Below, one piece after another: positions 32,883-44,148 of a stretch of DNA of 64,000 nucleotides (the first letter of the stretch is position 1; each line of letters starts with the position of its first letter). Source of the stretch: Gracilaria gracilis (lineage: Eukaryota; Rhodophyta; Florideophyceae; Gracilariales; Gracilariaceae); NCBI GenBank assembly GCA_030374805.1, contig JARGSG010000082.1:286346-350345 (forward strand), read 5' to 3'. Made by a program: the position numbers and the translations under genes. Under the pieces are notes generated by a model. That model was not told where the DNA came from and ran no database searches. It saw nothing but the letters and a program-made list of their open reading frames with translations.

Positions 32883-34012
32883 ATCATGACCTCGGTAGCC
32901 GCGAAGCCGCGAAGTGACTTGCTTCCAATTGACATATGCTTCCCATAAGCATTCCCAGTTAAACCGTTACCTCTCATAAGCGTGACGATAAATAGATAGA
33001 TGATGCTTCGTGCACAAAGAGGGGCTGGTCACTAGTCACGACTCGTGACCCACGAGCGAGCCTGTACAAAGGCATATCGCTAAGGTGCCGTTTATAAGCA
33101 GTTGACGAACTTTACAGCGGCATTTGATAATAACGAAGGTACGTACGTACTCAACTTCTTCTTTTTGTGAAAACGGTACGTCAATTACTCGAACGCGTGG
33201 GTTTGTTAACGACCCGACGACCTATAACATTTCTATGCCGCAGCCACTAACTACGAACGAGTAACTGTGCTACACTTTCCGGGCAGCGAAACGATCGACC
33301 GAGACTGTCTTTCAAACCTAGGAATGAAAGAGCACCAGCGCCGAGGCGCAGAGAAGGGGCTCGCAGAATTGAAGACTGGTACTCATCTTCGGTGCGGAAA
33401 GAAACGCTGGAGAGCTTGAAAGACCTTTCTCGTTCTCTTTCTGCAACAGAGACTGCGATACAGCGCCCATTCGCTTGGGCTGATTTCGAGAAGGTCATTG
33501 AGCAGTTCCCGGATCAGCAGTAGATGGGAAGGAAAAGGAACAAATATTGGGAGGCGTTTTGCAGACTATGACGCAAGGGCGACCGGCAAGCTGACCGATC
33601 GCTTGGACGAGTTTATCTTCTCGCCATACGCTGAAACGCCACGCCACGCCGCGCACAAAAGCAGCCATCGTGGGATGTGGCCCGCCCAACGAAACAAAAA
33701 GGCGCCGGCCTTCGTTACCCTCAAGTACGAATCGTTCGCGGGTGAACAGCGGCGCGTTTAAGACACGTCAGGGCAGCTGTATGTAAGCTCACACCAATAG
33801 CCTCTGAAACGCAGGCATGCGGGCTTTTTTGGGGTATGTATGACGGTTGCACCGTACGATTTATTCTGTGCCTACACTTGCCGTTGCCAGAGACTTGGAG
33901 GGTTTCTGTATGGCATTGACCCACATATGACTTCATCATGCCGTTATGATCAAAGCGGCGTTAGTTTGGCTCAGATCCCGATTGCAGCCGTTGACCTCAT
34001 CAACGTTGCTAC
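32883..34012. other. Intergenic region
   Basis: No gene recognised. Short frames at 33247-33498 (minus) and 33498-33761 (plus) have no supporting signals. Confidence 0.45.
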
Positions 34013-34020
34013 CATATAAG
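34013..34020 (+). promoter_or_regulatory. TATA-like box of recombinase-like gene 3
   Basis: CATATAAG about 70 bp before the ATG at 34087. Confidence 0.4.
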
Positions 34021-34086
34021 CCTCGAGGGCTTAACATGCTGGGAACGTGATCGATTGTTGCCCCCAACGAAGGTCAGAACGGCAAT

Positions 34087-35616
34087 ATGCCTTTCAGACA
34101 TAGCGTTGGGCAGAATACGGGCGCGGTTTTCGTTTCAAGCTCATCTGAATCAAGAAACCAGGTATCGTTTGCCTGCCGGGGTGCCAAGAATGGACAGATC
34201 TTATTTCAATCGGATGATAGCGATTTCATCTCTCATAATGCTCGGTCCTATCGGAATAACAGGATGGACCGGGATCAATCTCGTGAAGATGAAAAGAACG
34301 ACCCTTTTCTCAACGTTGGACTTGGGCAGAGGAGGAGGTTCGGCTCGGATGTTAATGATTCGGACGAGGATGATTGCGCTAGTCCCCTTCCCAAGTTCCG
34401 ACAAAGGCGGAAGAGGGGACTGAGCTGGGATGGCCATACTTCGGATGAGGACGAATGCTTCAGCCCCCTTCCTCTTCCCAAACCCCGACAAATGCGGAAA
34501 CGGAGATCGAGCTGGGATGGCCATGATTCGGAGGAGGATGATTACGTCAGCCCCCTTCCCAATGCCCAACAAAGGCGGAAGGGGGGGTCGACCTTGGATC
34601 TTTTTGACTCAGATGAGGACAATTACATCAGCCCCCTTCCCAACGCCCGACTGGGGCCGAAGGGAAGGTCGGGCAGGCGTGTTCATGACTCGGATGAGAA
34701 CGATTACATCCGCCGCCTTCCCAAAGTTCGACGAGGACGGAAGAGGATGCCGAGCTGTGATGACTTCAGCGAAAATGGTGAAGCATTGTGCCAAAGGAGA
34801 CGGTTAGAGGGAGGTAATGACGAACGCGACGTAGTCAACACGGATGGCAAGGATCCGATTTCTACATCAAATGCTCAGCAAGATCGTGCTGATCGTCACT
34901 TCGAAATTGTTAATCTCATCTCAGATGAAGAGGTTGAAGTGAAACCATTCGGGACGAAGTTAATATCATCGGAATGCCCGAAATCTAAGACATTGGCTGC
35001 CGTGGAAGCGGCTTGGAAAATTTGGGTCCTTCAACTCGAGAAGAGGAGGCCAGGCATATTCACCGGAGATGAAGCGAAAATGAAGATATGCTCGAGAGCT
35101 CGGCAGGGGAATTCCGTTTACGAAGGAATTGGGGTTACTGAACGGAACTGCTTGGGTGCTCGAGCTGCCTTGAAGGCTTTTAGGAGTACTCAGAACCTAA
35201 AGGAACGCTCGAGCAGAGCAGAGAAGGAACTGCTCACGACTATTTCACAATTCTTGCGTTGGTGTGTCGCCAATGATTCTTGCTCTAAAATGGATGTCTG
35301 GAAAGAGGAAACTCTATTTCGATGTGTCGGACTTAGTGAAGTGGTCGAGAAGTTCTTGATGTACTTTCAGAAGCGATGTGAGGAGCAGACGGTGCGTAAG
35401 AAAGCAAATAACCTCATGGTCGTTTGCGAGGCGGCAAGTGCCAGTGGATGGCAGAACGGGATTCTGGATGTATCGATGGTGCTTCAGGTCTTATGCGATA
35501 AGAAGAGCCGAGCTACGGCATGTAGAATCCAATACGAGAAGGTTGGGTGGTCTTTCAAGCGGCCCTTCCAGCGCAGTAGGAGCAAGCTCGGAAGATCGAA
35601 GCGAGAGGTGGCATGA
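34087..35616 (+). CDS. Recombinase-like protein 3, N-terminal repeats, no catalytic domain
   Basis: ATG at 34087, 509 aa. Residues 91-226 are five imperfect repeats of about 27 aa (see 34357-34764). The second half matches the DNA-binding half of proteins 1 and 2: SVYEGIGVTERNC, LLTTISQFLRWCVAN, EETLFRCVGLSEVVEKFL and VRKKANNLMVVCEAAS. The frame ends at residue 509 just after this region (SKREVA), where the paralogs go on to their catalytic half. No continuation was found in other frames down to about 36000. It is either a truncated copy or a stand-alone DNA-binding derivative. Confidence 0.5.
   Translation: MPFRHSVGQNTGAVFVSSSSESRNQVSFACRGAKNGQILFQSDDSDFISHNARSYRNNRMDRDQSREDEKNDPFLNVGLGQRRRFGSDVNDSDEDDCASPLPKFRQRRKRGLSWDGHTSDEDECFSPLPLPKPRQMRKRRSSWDGHDSEEDDYVSPLPNAQQRRKGGSTLDLFDSDEDNYISPLPNARLGPKGRSGRRVHDSDENDYIRRLPKVRRGRKRMPSCDDFSENGEALCQRRRLEGGNDERDVVNTDGKDPISTSNAQQDRADRHFEIVNLISDEEVEVKPFGTKLISSECPKSKTLAAVEAAWKIWVLQLEKRRPGIFTGDEAKMKICSRARQGNSVYEGIGVTERNCLGARAALKAFRSTQNLKERSSRAEKELLTTISQFLRWCVANDSCSKMDVWKEETLFRCVGLSEVVEKFLMYFQKRCEEQTVRKKANNLMVVCEAASASGWQNGILDVSMVLQVLCDKKSRATACRIQYEKVGWSFKRPFQRSRSKLGRSKREVA
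34357..34764 (+). repeat. Five coding tandem repeats, about 27 aa each
   Basis: Each unit has an acidic start (DSDEDD, SDEDEC, DSEEDD, DSDEDN, DSDEND), mostly followed by SPLP, then an Arg/Lys-rich stretch. The SD/SE-acidic context resembles casein-kinase-type sites (inference). Confidence 0.8.
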
Positions 35617-36165
35617 CTTACTGGGACGCTGACGTTTTGTGAACGGGAGCTGGAGCTACGTGAGAGCTTCAAGTTTCTCGTTCAGGGTGATTTGATGACG
35701 TGAATTTCTCCTTGCGTTATCACGACGAAGAATGATCGGCTCTGCCCTGAACTTTCATTTGTATCTCGTTGCATTGGGCTGTGCCGATGTTGAAGAAAGG
35801 CGTCGTACTCGCCAGTATTGCGTTTATTACTATCAACAACACTTCATTCTGAAAAAGGTCGTGGTCCCGACTATCGGAGAAAGCAGCACCTGGTGGTTCA
35901 AAATGGCAGATGTTTGACCTCCATTCGACCCAGAACAATTTGTCCTGACCTCATATGGTGTTTCGTTTAATTTCAGCATAGTGAACGTTCATCAAGTTAA
36001 TGATATACATGGCGATCGGTTCACTTTGTCATTCGCAGAGAGCTACCCTCCCTGATACCCACAACGAAGCACATACCCCTGCACAACCTTTGCTATCTAT
36101 CCCACCATAACGAGCTTCAGTAGTATTCTCCTTTTCAAGAAAAGTAGCGGCAAAGTCTTGGTAAT
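35617..36165. other. Intergenic region
   Basis: No gene recognised. A short plus frame at 35732-35917 has no family match. Confidence 0.45.
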
Positions 36166-37629
36166 CTATTGTGTTTGCGGCGTGAACACGTACGGAGCGT
36201 TTAACTTAGCTTGTGCTGAAGTATCAAGGTCGTCACATGGATTGCCACTCTCGACAGGCGTTTGCGGTGTAAACGCGTACGGAGCGCCAACCATTGCTTC
36301 TTTTGCAACTCTATCAGGGTCGTTGCATGGAACGCCGCCCTCGGTCATGAACAGTGCATTCCCAACATCCTCGTAGATACTGACAACTTTTCGAATGGCC
36401 TTAGTGGCGTAAAGGCGGAAAAAGTCAAAGTCAAGATCAATTCCAATCACATCTTTCACGGCCCTCTCAATTCTATGAATAAGCTGATCTAGTATCTCTT
36501 TCAATGGTTGCCGCATCATAGCAAGCTTTATCTTCCTTCTTTGTTTACCTGAAACACTTTTCTGGCCATATCTCTTGTACGTTGCCCTCGCCCCTTCTAT
36601 GACAGCTTCGTGGGAAATAGATATTGCTTCTTCCAGACAAGCAGACGCATTCTCCTCAGATAACTCCATGACAATGTTCCAGGGACGAAACCCCAAAGCC
36701 ATTTGCTTCCGATCGTCGTAGAAAACATAAATGCGTTCGTCAATAAGCCAAGGAAACCTTGATGGTTCACTTCTCTCTTTTGAAATATATGCGCAACGCA
36801 AAATATACTCAGCTGCGGCAGACATGTGAATAACTGTTTCTTGTAATCTGACGTGTGTGTCGTCCTCAAACCATTCCTTTATCGATTTCTTGTTACTCAC
36901 TGTTGGACTAAACAGAGCCATCGCGTTCCGAGTGAGGGGAATCCTCGTTATTCTTTGAGCACCGATTAGCATCTGACGACCGAAAACGATCCTCAACCCA
37001 TAATTTACTAGAGCTGATGACGGATAGCGTCGCATAGCATCGAAGATTATGTTCCCTTTGCCATCGCATGGCAATCTGGCCGATAACGCACACACATTCT
37101 CCCACAATCGCACTTCGCTTTTCCAGTACTTTCCATCGTTAGTAATTATACGAAACCTGTACTGCGAGTGTAGTTTTCGCGCAAATGCTCGCGCGCTCAA
37201 GTTGTCGGGGTGATTGGGTAACAGATTTGACCCAGAATCGTTGCCACCGCAAAACGTATTCTTCTCATCCATGATTCTCCTCGTCCACTGCACGATATCT
37301 GGAATTGTTCCTTGCAGAACAATAGTTTTCAACGTCGGCTTTTCGTCAGAAGTCTCGGGGGAAGGGGAAGAGACTTTCTCTTCCAATGGTGGAACTCCTT
37401 TGTTCATTAGCCAACCTCGTCTCTCTTTCATCCGAGAGTCTCTCTCGGAACTGCTGCCTCCTGGGGGCCCGGAGACGCGTCTTGCAGTTCTACCACGTTC
37501 AAATGGCTTGCGTATACCCGCTCTCACTGACGACCCGTTTCTCGCGAAGGATGAAAGAACTGGAGCACGGACATTTCGTTTTGCTCCTCGCATACTCGGG
37601 ATTCGCCGTTCGCGTTCGGACGAGCCCAT
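36166..37629 (-). CDS. Orphan protein, 487 aa, with duplicated C-terminal motif
   Basis: ATG at 37629; a TATA-like GTATATT lies about 57 bp upstream (37684-37690). The N-terminal 80 residues are Arg/Ser-rich and probably disordered. Residues about 95-420 look folded, with alternating helical stretches (IPDIVQWTRRIMDEKN, LHSQYRFRIITNDGKYW, SAAAEYILRCAYISK, IDQLIH-type amphipathic helices). Near residue 360 there is a basic segment (YGQKSVSGKQRRKIK). The C-terminus has two copies of about 27 aa ending GAPYAFTPQT and NAPYVFTPQT. No transmembrane segment or known motif was recognised. The neighbouring recombinase-like genes suggest, but do not show, a link. Confidence 0.55.
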   Translation of the reverse strand: MGSSERERRIPSMRGAKRNVRAPVLSSFARNGSSVRAGIRKPFERGRTARRVSGPPGGSSSERDSRMKERRGWLMNKGVPPLEEKVSSPSPETSDEKPTLKTIVLQGTIPDIVQWTRRIMDEKNTFCGGNDSGSNLLPNHPDNLSARAFARKLHSQYRFRIITNDGKYWKSEVRLWENVCALSARLPCDGKGNIIFDAMRRYPSSALVNYGLRIVFGRQMLIGAQRITRIPLTRNAMALFSPTVSNKKSIKEWFEDDTHVRLQETVIHMSAAAEYILRCAYISKERSEPSRFPWLIDERIYVFYDDRKQMALGFRPWNIVMELSEENASACLEEAISISHEAVIEGARATYKRYGQKSVSGKQRRKIKLAMMRQPLKEILDQLIHRIERAVKDVIGIDLDFDFFRLYATKAIRKVVSIYEDVGNALFMTEGGVPCNDPDRVAKEAMVGAPYAFTPQTPVESGNPCDDLDTSAQAKLNAPYVFTPQTQ

Positions 37630-37683
37630 GACCAGCCTAGAGCAAAGACCAGAAACGTCTCAAAGTTGGGTCAACGCGCGCGC

Positions 37684-37690
37684 AATATAC
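37684..37690 (-). promoter_or_regulatory. TATA-like box of the 487-aa orphan
   Basis: Minus-strand GTATATT 55-61 bp upstream of the ATG. Confidence 0.35.
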
Positions 37691-37739
37691 AACGTGCAGT
37701 TACTCAAAACACAGGAAGCAAGAATGGAGTTATGAACGG

Positions 37740-39226
37740 AAAGAAATTCCTGGAGTCCATGGAGCCCCATCGTCGATCCATAGAGTGCAAATGGCTATTG
37801 TCTACCCGTTCTCTGCCAAGAACAGCAAACTGGCACGTTGCAAGCAATCATCAATGGCGTGCATCTCGTGCGAGTCGCAAGGCAGCGCTGTCTACCTGAG
37901 CATCTATGACACATGGTGTCAACATTCATTTGATTGGTGTCCACAGAGACGACAGTGGAACTGAATGCGGGGAAGTCGTGTCAGAGTGTGTCAAGCTGGC
38001 ACTGAGAGAGTTTGCAATTGAGCTCACACATGTCAATTTTTGTCTTTAACTGCTAAAATATTAGCAACGTTTTTCAGAAACTGGAGGGTTTGGGGATTAT
38101 GGCATGCGCGTCGCAAGAGTTGTTGCTATTTGAGCATGTGCTCATTGCCTGTTGAAGATTGGGGCCATCCTACACTGCAGCTCGAAATTATGAGACACCC
38201 CCCCCCCTCCCCCAATAAAGAACTGCGCGACAGAGCAATCGTGTCGAAATATAGATCTGCCCACGTTATTCAGCCAATAAAACTACACAAAACGCGCACA
38301 GCAAGTCTGCCAAACTGCTTAACGTAAGTATTGTAGAAGCATAAAAACTGCCATAAAGGCGCTTCTAATTATAAGAAAAATTCAACCACGTACCTCTAAC
38401 CCCAACTATAAGCTTCAGTAAAGAGTTTTTGCACAGCTATGCTGCAGTACCTCAATAGTACGGCTATTGATATAGTCAACTAAAGTAAATACAAACTCCT
38501 TTACACCAGTCTTTCAAATAGAAAAAATACAGTTCAGTAATACTTCTCCATTAGAAAACTGCTTATTTTAAGCGTAAACTTTTCTTTTCATCCATCCTAA
38601 AACACTTTCCATTATATTGAGGTCAGCAAAACATGACGGCTATTTCATTAAACGTATGTAGTTACTCCCAAACCACTACAGAGTTCATGGCTAAAGTGAA
38701 TTGGTCCGTTATCCTGTTGATATTTTTAAGCAAACGACATTTTTTGCTTTACAACGGAAGCAAAACCTTCATCATAATGCGTGCGTAATGCTTTTAGACT
38801 AATTCCTTTTCATGACGACCAATTCTGTATTACCATAAACCGATATTCCACCCTACACCATCACACCTCCCTCTCCGTTCTGACGTTTTGAAAAGGCAAC
38901 TTCGTACTTTCTGAGATCATGCCAATATGACTGATTACCGTCCGATCCATCAAGGTTTGTAGTAAAGTGAGACCTCAGTTAATTGGTGTCGCGTGGGCCT
39001 ATCTCTGCGCCTTGCTGGCTGCACAGCACCCAATTGGTGTTCTTTATTTTATAATTTCTAATTTTTAATTTCTTATTTAGTTTTGTTTAACATTGCTGGC
39101 CCATGACAGTAGGTCATGAGCGCAGCCGATGACGTCATGCTCACAGGGGAGATCGGCGTCGGTGCACTTTGTACATATTGCGGTGCACCTCGCCTTCCCC
39201 CTCAGGTATTGTAAAGTCAAGCACCA
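37740..39226. other. AT-rich intergenic region with a C run
   Basis: No gene recognised. A run of ten C bases at 38198-38207 lies within a C-rich tract extending to 38213. From about 39090 the composition changes and small palindromes appear (CCATGACAGTAGGTCATG near 39101). Confidence 0.5.
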
Positions 39227-39230
39227 TTAG

Positions 39231-39893
39231 GGCATCTCCACTCAGTAGAGTCTATACCAGTATAACTCTAAAATACGTACACCACGTGTGTGCTTTTGAG
39301 TGGTTGCCGGTAAAACGACAACCCGCCATAACGCCAAGAAGTGGTCGTCGTCCACCGGTGGGGATGTGAACTGTTCGAACGCCGATATTGAAAACGACAG
39401 GAGAGTCATATGATGGGCGTTTTTGTGCTGAAGAGGGTGAATGAGCTGCTCTTGTACGGCAACGAATGTGGAGACGCTACTTTCTGCGCCGTTGAGGGTG
39501 GTAGAGCTACTCTGTGAGGCCTTGGGGCTTTAGAGTGGTTTTGATGCGATGATTTGAGCGAGGGGCCACGACGTTGTGTTGACAGGGTGATATGAGCTCG
39601 GCGCGAGTGCGTCAAGTTGAAGGGGAAGTGAAGGCGAGAGAGAGGCAAAACAAGTTAATCACTGATTGTGATTGACTTGTGTCATGGCTTGAGCGGATTG
39701 GACCGTTATGTATACCGGCGCCGGTAAAACTCTCTCTAAAACCAATTTATAGCGAGAGTTATACCGTTCCGAAGTGATATACCGTTGCCGATACCGTTGT
39801 CGGCGCACGGGTGAAGATGATTTTCGCGGTGACCGCAAAAATCTCCGACATAATTTATTGGTTTGTCGTTATACTGCCACGAGTGGAGATGCC
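39231..39893. mobile_element. MITE-like nonautonomous DNA transposon, about 663 bp
   Basis: 13-bp perfect terminal inverted repeats, GGCATCTCCACTC at 39231-39243 and its complement at 39881-39893. They are flanked by TTAG on both sides (39227-39230, 39894-39897). Subterminal CAGTATAAC is also inverted with small gaps. No transposase is encoded. A TTA-type target duplication and this end sequence would fit the PIF/Harbinger group (inference). Confidence 0.65.
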
Positions 39894-40065
39894 TTAGGGC
39901 AGTAACTAGACCATCTTGGTCACTTGCTACTCTATTACTATTCAGGTTTTACTGCGCGTCGACGTCTACTACCGTACATCTACACGGTATAGACTAGTTG
40001 CCCCACCGTTTGCCCCTGCGGGTTTCAGGTGCCCTACTACCATATTGGTTCTGTATTTTTCCTCT

Positions 40066-40590
40066 TTAGGTAGAGACCTCGCTCGCTCCCTCCACCAGGC
40101 GGACCCCACATTTTATCTGTATTTGTACGACAAGGTTAAAACGTCTTTCATCAGAAAACAATATCAGGCCCCATTTCTTATTGTGCCACTGTACGTGTTT
40201 TTTGGCCCATTCCATACGATTATGCTTATGAACTTGTGTCAATGGAGGAGCCCGAGCACACTTCTTAAATTGTAAATTGACAGTAGGACCCAAATAGTAG
40301 CGGGTTCGTGACACGGAAAGAGGAAGTTACAAGGTATCACGTAGTTGGCGGGCCGTCATGCTGCTATTAAAGGCTGCTCTGCTTAAACTGCGTCACTCAC
40401 GTACTGAGATTTTGCGAGGTCGGCCACGTCTGGGTTTGGTGTTGTAGGTGGTAGGCCTGTGCAAAAAGTTTTGCACAACACAACGACTTCTGGACAGTTT
40501 TTTGGCAATGGCGGAAACTGAGAGGTTCTGGTCGCGGTAGGCCAGGATAAGGCCCCGCTTTTGTATGCAAAGCTGTCTGCCGCGCGGCAT
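40066..40590 (-). pseudogene. Tc1/mariner-type transposase relic, 5' part
   Basis: ATG at 40590: MPRGRQLCIQKRGLILAYRD, then SVSAIAKKLSRSRCVVQNFL, a helix-turn-helix, then RGRPRKIS as AT-hook-like linker. After a stop and frame changes it continues as AAFNSSMTARQLRDTL, LTQVHKHNRMEWAKKH and ILFSDERRFNL, which carries the first catalytic Asp of Tc1 transposases. The second Asp and the third acidic residue are not found. The relic thus lacks the C-terminal half. The MITE lies just beyond its broken end. Confidence 0.75.
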
Positions 40591-40755
40591 GGCTGGGCTG
40601 TGAGACGCTTGCAGGTGTTTCCGGATGGAGCGAAGCCTCTTTGGGACATATAAAGTGGTTAAAGTGCTGCCGCTCACAAAGTGCCTTTTAATTACAGTCG
40701 GATGGCGGAGCTGGTTTGTGGTCTTGTATGAGCAGTAGGTGATATAGGGAGTCAA

Positions 40756-41274
40756 AGTTGTGCTCCTTTATATGATTAGCCACGTTGAACATCATACAGG
40801 TGTCTTTTTCACATTACCTTGTCTACAGTTGTCAGTATTTATAGAAGGGGGGGTGTCTTATAGTTTCGAGCGGGGGTGTAGCTAGTGCTACTCCTACCAT
40901 TTCATCAAATATTACCATTGGTGTCTACAAGAGGGCTACATTTGAAATTGTGTAAGAAAGCTGTTCTTTTTGCATATATGCAAGAACCATGCCGTACCCA
41001 TTTTCTGGCCATGTCAAATCATCGCTGGTTACCCTTGTGTGCCTGGCGGGGCAAAAATTATGGTTCTCCAGGTACACAGAAATAGATTTACTTGGAAACT
41101 GGTCAATGAGCGGTTGCCGAGCGAAGCAGCGCCGGGGGTGCCGTAAGACAACCGAATCAACTCCGTCGGGTGCACCGCCAAGGCACACGCCCTTGGCAGC
41201 CGCTCTCTGCTCACGTCGTTCCATTGGTGCTCTGAGCTGAGCAACAAGCTGAGCAAAACGTTTAAGATGTACCA
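40756..41274. other. Intergenic region, no gene recognised
   Basis: A minus frame at 41392-40925 is open but has no family resemblance and overlaps the retroelement relic. Confidence 0.4.
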
Positions 41275-41554
41275 ATGACAGAAATGCCCCAAAGAGACGC
41301 TTTGGAACTTTCGCCAGCATCTCAGATAATACGACGAAGGTTTGCACGCGAGCAGCGTAGCAGTCTAAGAGTGTTTCCCCGTATGCCTTCACAAAATCAA
41401 AGCTCCATACCCCTGCACATTAATTCGAGACCCCTTACCTTCGACGACGTCCAATTTCATCTTGAACATGCCAACGGAGCCGATCCAGTCCCGCTCCCAC
41501 CACTCTCTATAACCCACGAGCCACAGAGATATGCAACAATAAGGCCGCTTAGCC

Positions 41555-42514
41555 ATGCCTTTTTTGAAACAGACATCACAGAAAACTCTCATTTCCTCGC
41601 TCCAGGCCAGTCCTTCTTCGAAGAGAACCCCGCTCATCGCTGCGTCAATCAATGACCCAACACAAGTTAAGTACATCACTGCCCTTGAGAACTTTAAACG
41701 TCCGTCAATTGCAAACAGTATTGAGCATATTACTTTTGATCAACGTCTGTCTATATACATTCAGGAGAGGTACATCTCAGACCCTAGCCCAGCCAGAGAC
41801 AAGAAATGTCAAACCTTCTCTGTATGCTTCTTATAATGCACCCAAAACTACGAAATGACATGGGAATGTCTCGGCGCTGCATTCAGGGTTGGAAACATCT
41901 TAAACCTTCTCAATCCGGAGCACCTCTTACAAAGCAACTCACGTTCGAATTTGCATGGAGACTTGTTCAATATGGAAACCCACTTGCGGCAACGATCTTG
42001 GTTCTAAGCTACGGTGCTTGCCTCAGAGACTCCGAAGCGCTTCAGCTAAAATGGGAAAGACATTGCATTTCCTGGGGTTGTCCTTTTATCGTCCTTTGGG
42101 CCATCAACTGCCGGCATCAACATACGTGACGCAAAAACATCACGCAAGACCGAGAAACTGCAGTTTGTTGCTCTGAAAGTCCCCGAAATCATCGCTTTCC
42201 TTCACGACCTGAGACATGCAAAGCCGGAAGACGACAGCCCGAGAGGCACAAAACGGTACCAAACATATCCCAAGCACATCAAATCCTTTGCAGAACAATT
42301 AAATCTTGCAAACGCAAAGTTCGCAACACATTCGGCGCGCATAGGAAAAGCTCCAGGGGATTATATTCAGAGCATACCGGTTCAACAGATTGCAATAAAT
42401 GGGCGATGGAAATCCTTGAACTCCTTACGGTACTATCTCGACAACGGGCGTGCGTGGGTCCTTAACATGAAAGTTGGTACAGATTCACAAGCCCAAATTC
42501 AAGCGGACGCTTAA
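41555..42514 (+). pseudogene. Tyrosine recombinase of a YR (DIRS-like) retroelement, two frame changes
   Basis: Frame 2 (from about 41642): NDPTQVKYITALENF and ITFDQRLSIYIQERY, the SAM-like core-binding part. Frame 1 (41806-42050): GWKHLKPSQSGAPLTKQLTF and SYGACLRDSEALQLKW, holding the first catalytic Arg. Frame 2 again (42053-42514): DIAFPGVVLL, INIRDAKTSRKTEKLQFVAL, THSARIGKAP with the H-x-x-R pair, INGRWKSLNSLRYYLD with the W/H position and the candidate Tyr. Order and spacing match recombinases of DIRS-like retroelements. Frame changes lie near 41820 and 42053. TAA at 42512-42514. An earlier frame (41275-41655) may be the end of the preceding protein. Confidence 0.7.
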
Positions 42515-42876
42515 GCATTTGCATTTGCAATGCAACCGCAACCCAAGACCTCCTTTCCAACTTTTTGAACCACTCTCTCCCTCGAGCACGAACAGCCGGG
42601 CCCGTAATGGAACTTTTTCGGCCGATGCACACTTTGATCCGCATACACTCGCTTAGCACATTTCATCCATCCGAGAGCTCTTCTTATTCCTCATATACCA
42701 CTCTACCCCCCTCCGCCCCCTCCCCCGGGTGTCTTTAAACCCTCCCTTTCCACCGATTTTACTCGCTGCATCAGTTCTAGGGAAAGAAACTGCCTTCAGT
42801 GGACCACGCCATCTTCAAGTTATATCGACTTTCCAACTACACGTTCCTCCAACAAACAGCAGCAGCTACCGTACGA

Positions 42877-44148
42877 ATGTGTGCCACACCTACCATGGAG
42901 ACCTCAACAAACCCTGCATACGGAACTCTTGCTTCAAAGGAACACCTGTTCTACATGCAGCATCTCTCAAACGAGCAGCCCCTATTCATATCACGAAGCG
43001 CTCTCGAGTCTATTCGACGATCTCTCTCTCAAACGTCCACCCATCAAGAGCTTTTGGCCGATGTTTTCCGTCTCCGGCACTTGGAAATAGCCTCAATACA
43101 AGAAATACACTCCCAAAGCCTTACAAAGTTAATGGAAATGTCGGCCGCTGATATTCAAACCATGCCTCGAGAACAGCCAGCCCATCTACTTCGTCTCATG
43201 AGGAATGCTTTTCCGGCGGACCCATCCATGACACCACGAACGATTCCAGACGACAACCCCTCCAAAGCAACGGCCATTGCAATAGGATGACAATTCGACG
43301 CATACTGCCACAACAATCCGGTGCCCAAAGCCCCTGTCTTTGCCCCAGTACTCGACGTCGCACCGCCACCAGCTTCTACTGGTACATCTGTACCAGTGCC
43401 CGCTCCACAACCTTCGACGCTCTTTGCTGCCCTATTGGCTGCCACACCCGAGATACCAAGCAACCAGCTGGAAGGCACGAACTCTGAGGACGATGATGAA
43501 GAACCACCACGTAAAAAGAAAAAGAACCAGACTGTACCGCAAAACTATACAATCGGACTTGAGGAGGCAGAAAATGTAACACTTCTGCACTATCCGGGAA
43601 AGGGGGTATCATCCCCAAGCCTGTTCGTAGACAACCCGCTCGGCTCTTCTGTGCTGAATATGCTCCCAACCGGAGGCTCAGACATCCCAAACTTTCTTCG
43701 GAGCAAATTCCAGCACTGGAAAAGATCCGCAATTGGCCAGCCCCTGGCAGCCGAAATGGAAGCATCCACTCTCGGGCGCATAATTTACCTGGACATGCTG
43801 ACCTTTTCAAGTCCCAGAGAGGCCATGGAACGCCTACCATCGCTCGAGGTCGTATTCCGCCGCCTTCTTGCGATTCTCGACGTGGAGGAGTCAATATCAA
43901 GAGGAGCCAACACCGACAAAAAGGAGGCATGGGAAGAAACCTTGCCGCTTCTGGAGAATGTGCCACAAGGCATCATTCGATCTGCAAATCTCCTAGACGA
44001 GATCTTACGGAGCGTCAGCCAGAAGAAGAAAAGATTCACGGCCATAAAGGCCATACACGATTCCTGGCAGAAATCGCGACCTCCCAGGTATGAAAGGCCA
44101 CGCGAGGAACCCCAAAACACGAACGTGCAACGACACCTACGGAAATAA
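42877..44148 (+). pseudogene. Gag-like protein of the YR retroelement, one stop
   Basis: One frame from an ATG at 42877 to 44148, broken only by TGA at 43288-43290. N-terminal half: SLSQTSTHQELLADVFRLRH, a helical segment. Then a Pro/Ala/Ser-rich linker (PPPASTGTSVPVPAPQPST), an acidic-basic switch (EDDDEEPPRKKKKN), and a helical C-terminal domain (NFLRSKFQHWKRSAIGQPLA, FRRLLAILDVEESI, LLDEILRSVSQKKKRF). No zinc knuckle. The Gag call rests on its place between recombinase and RT-like frames. Confidence 0.5.

Noticed and set aside
39088..40050. Solo LTR interrupted by the MITE
   Set aside because: The composition change and TG-like start are suggestive, but no second copy, no target duplication and no clear CA end were found.
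40925..41392. 155-codon minus-strand frame as a gene
   Set aside because: It overlaps the YR retroelement region, lacks motifs and has no good start context.
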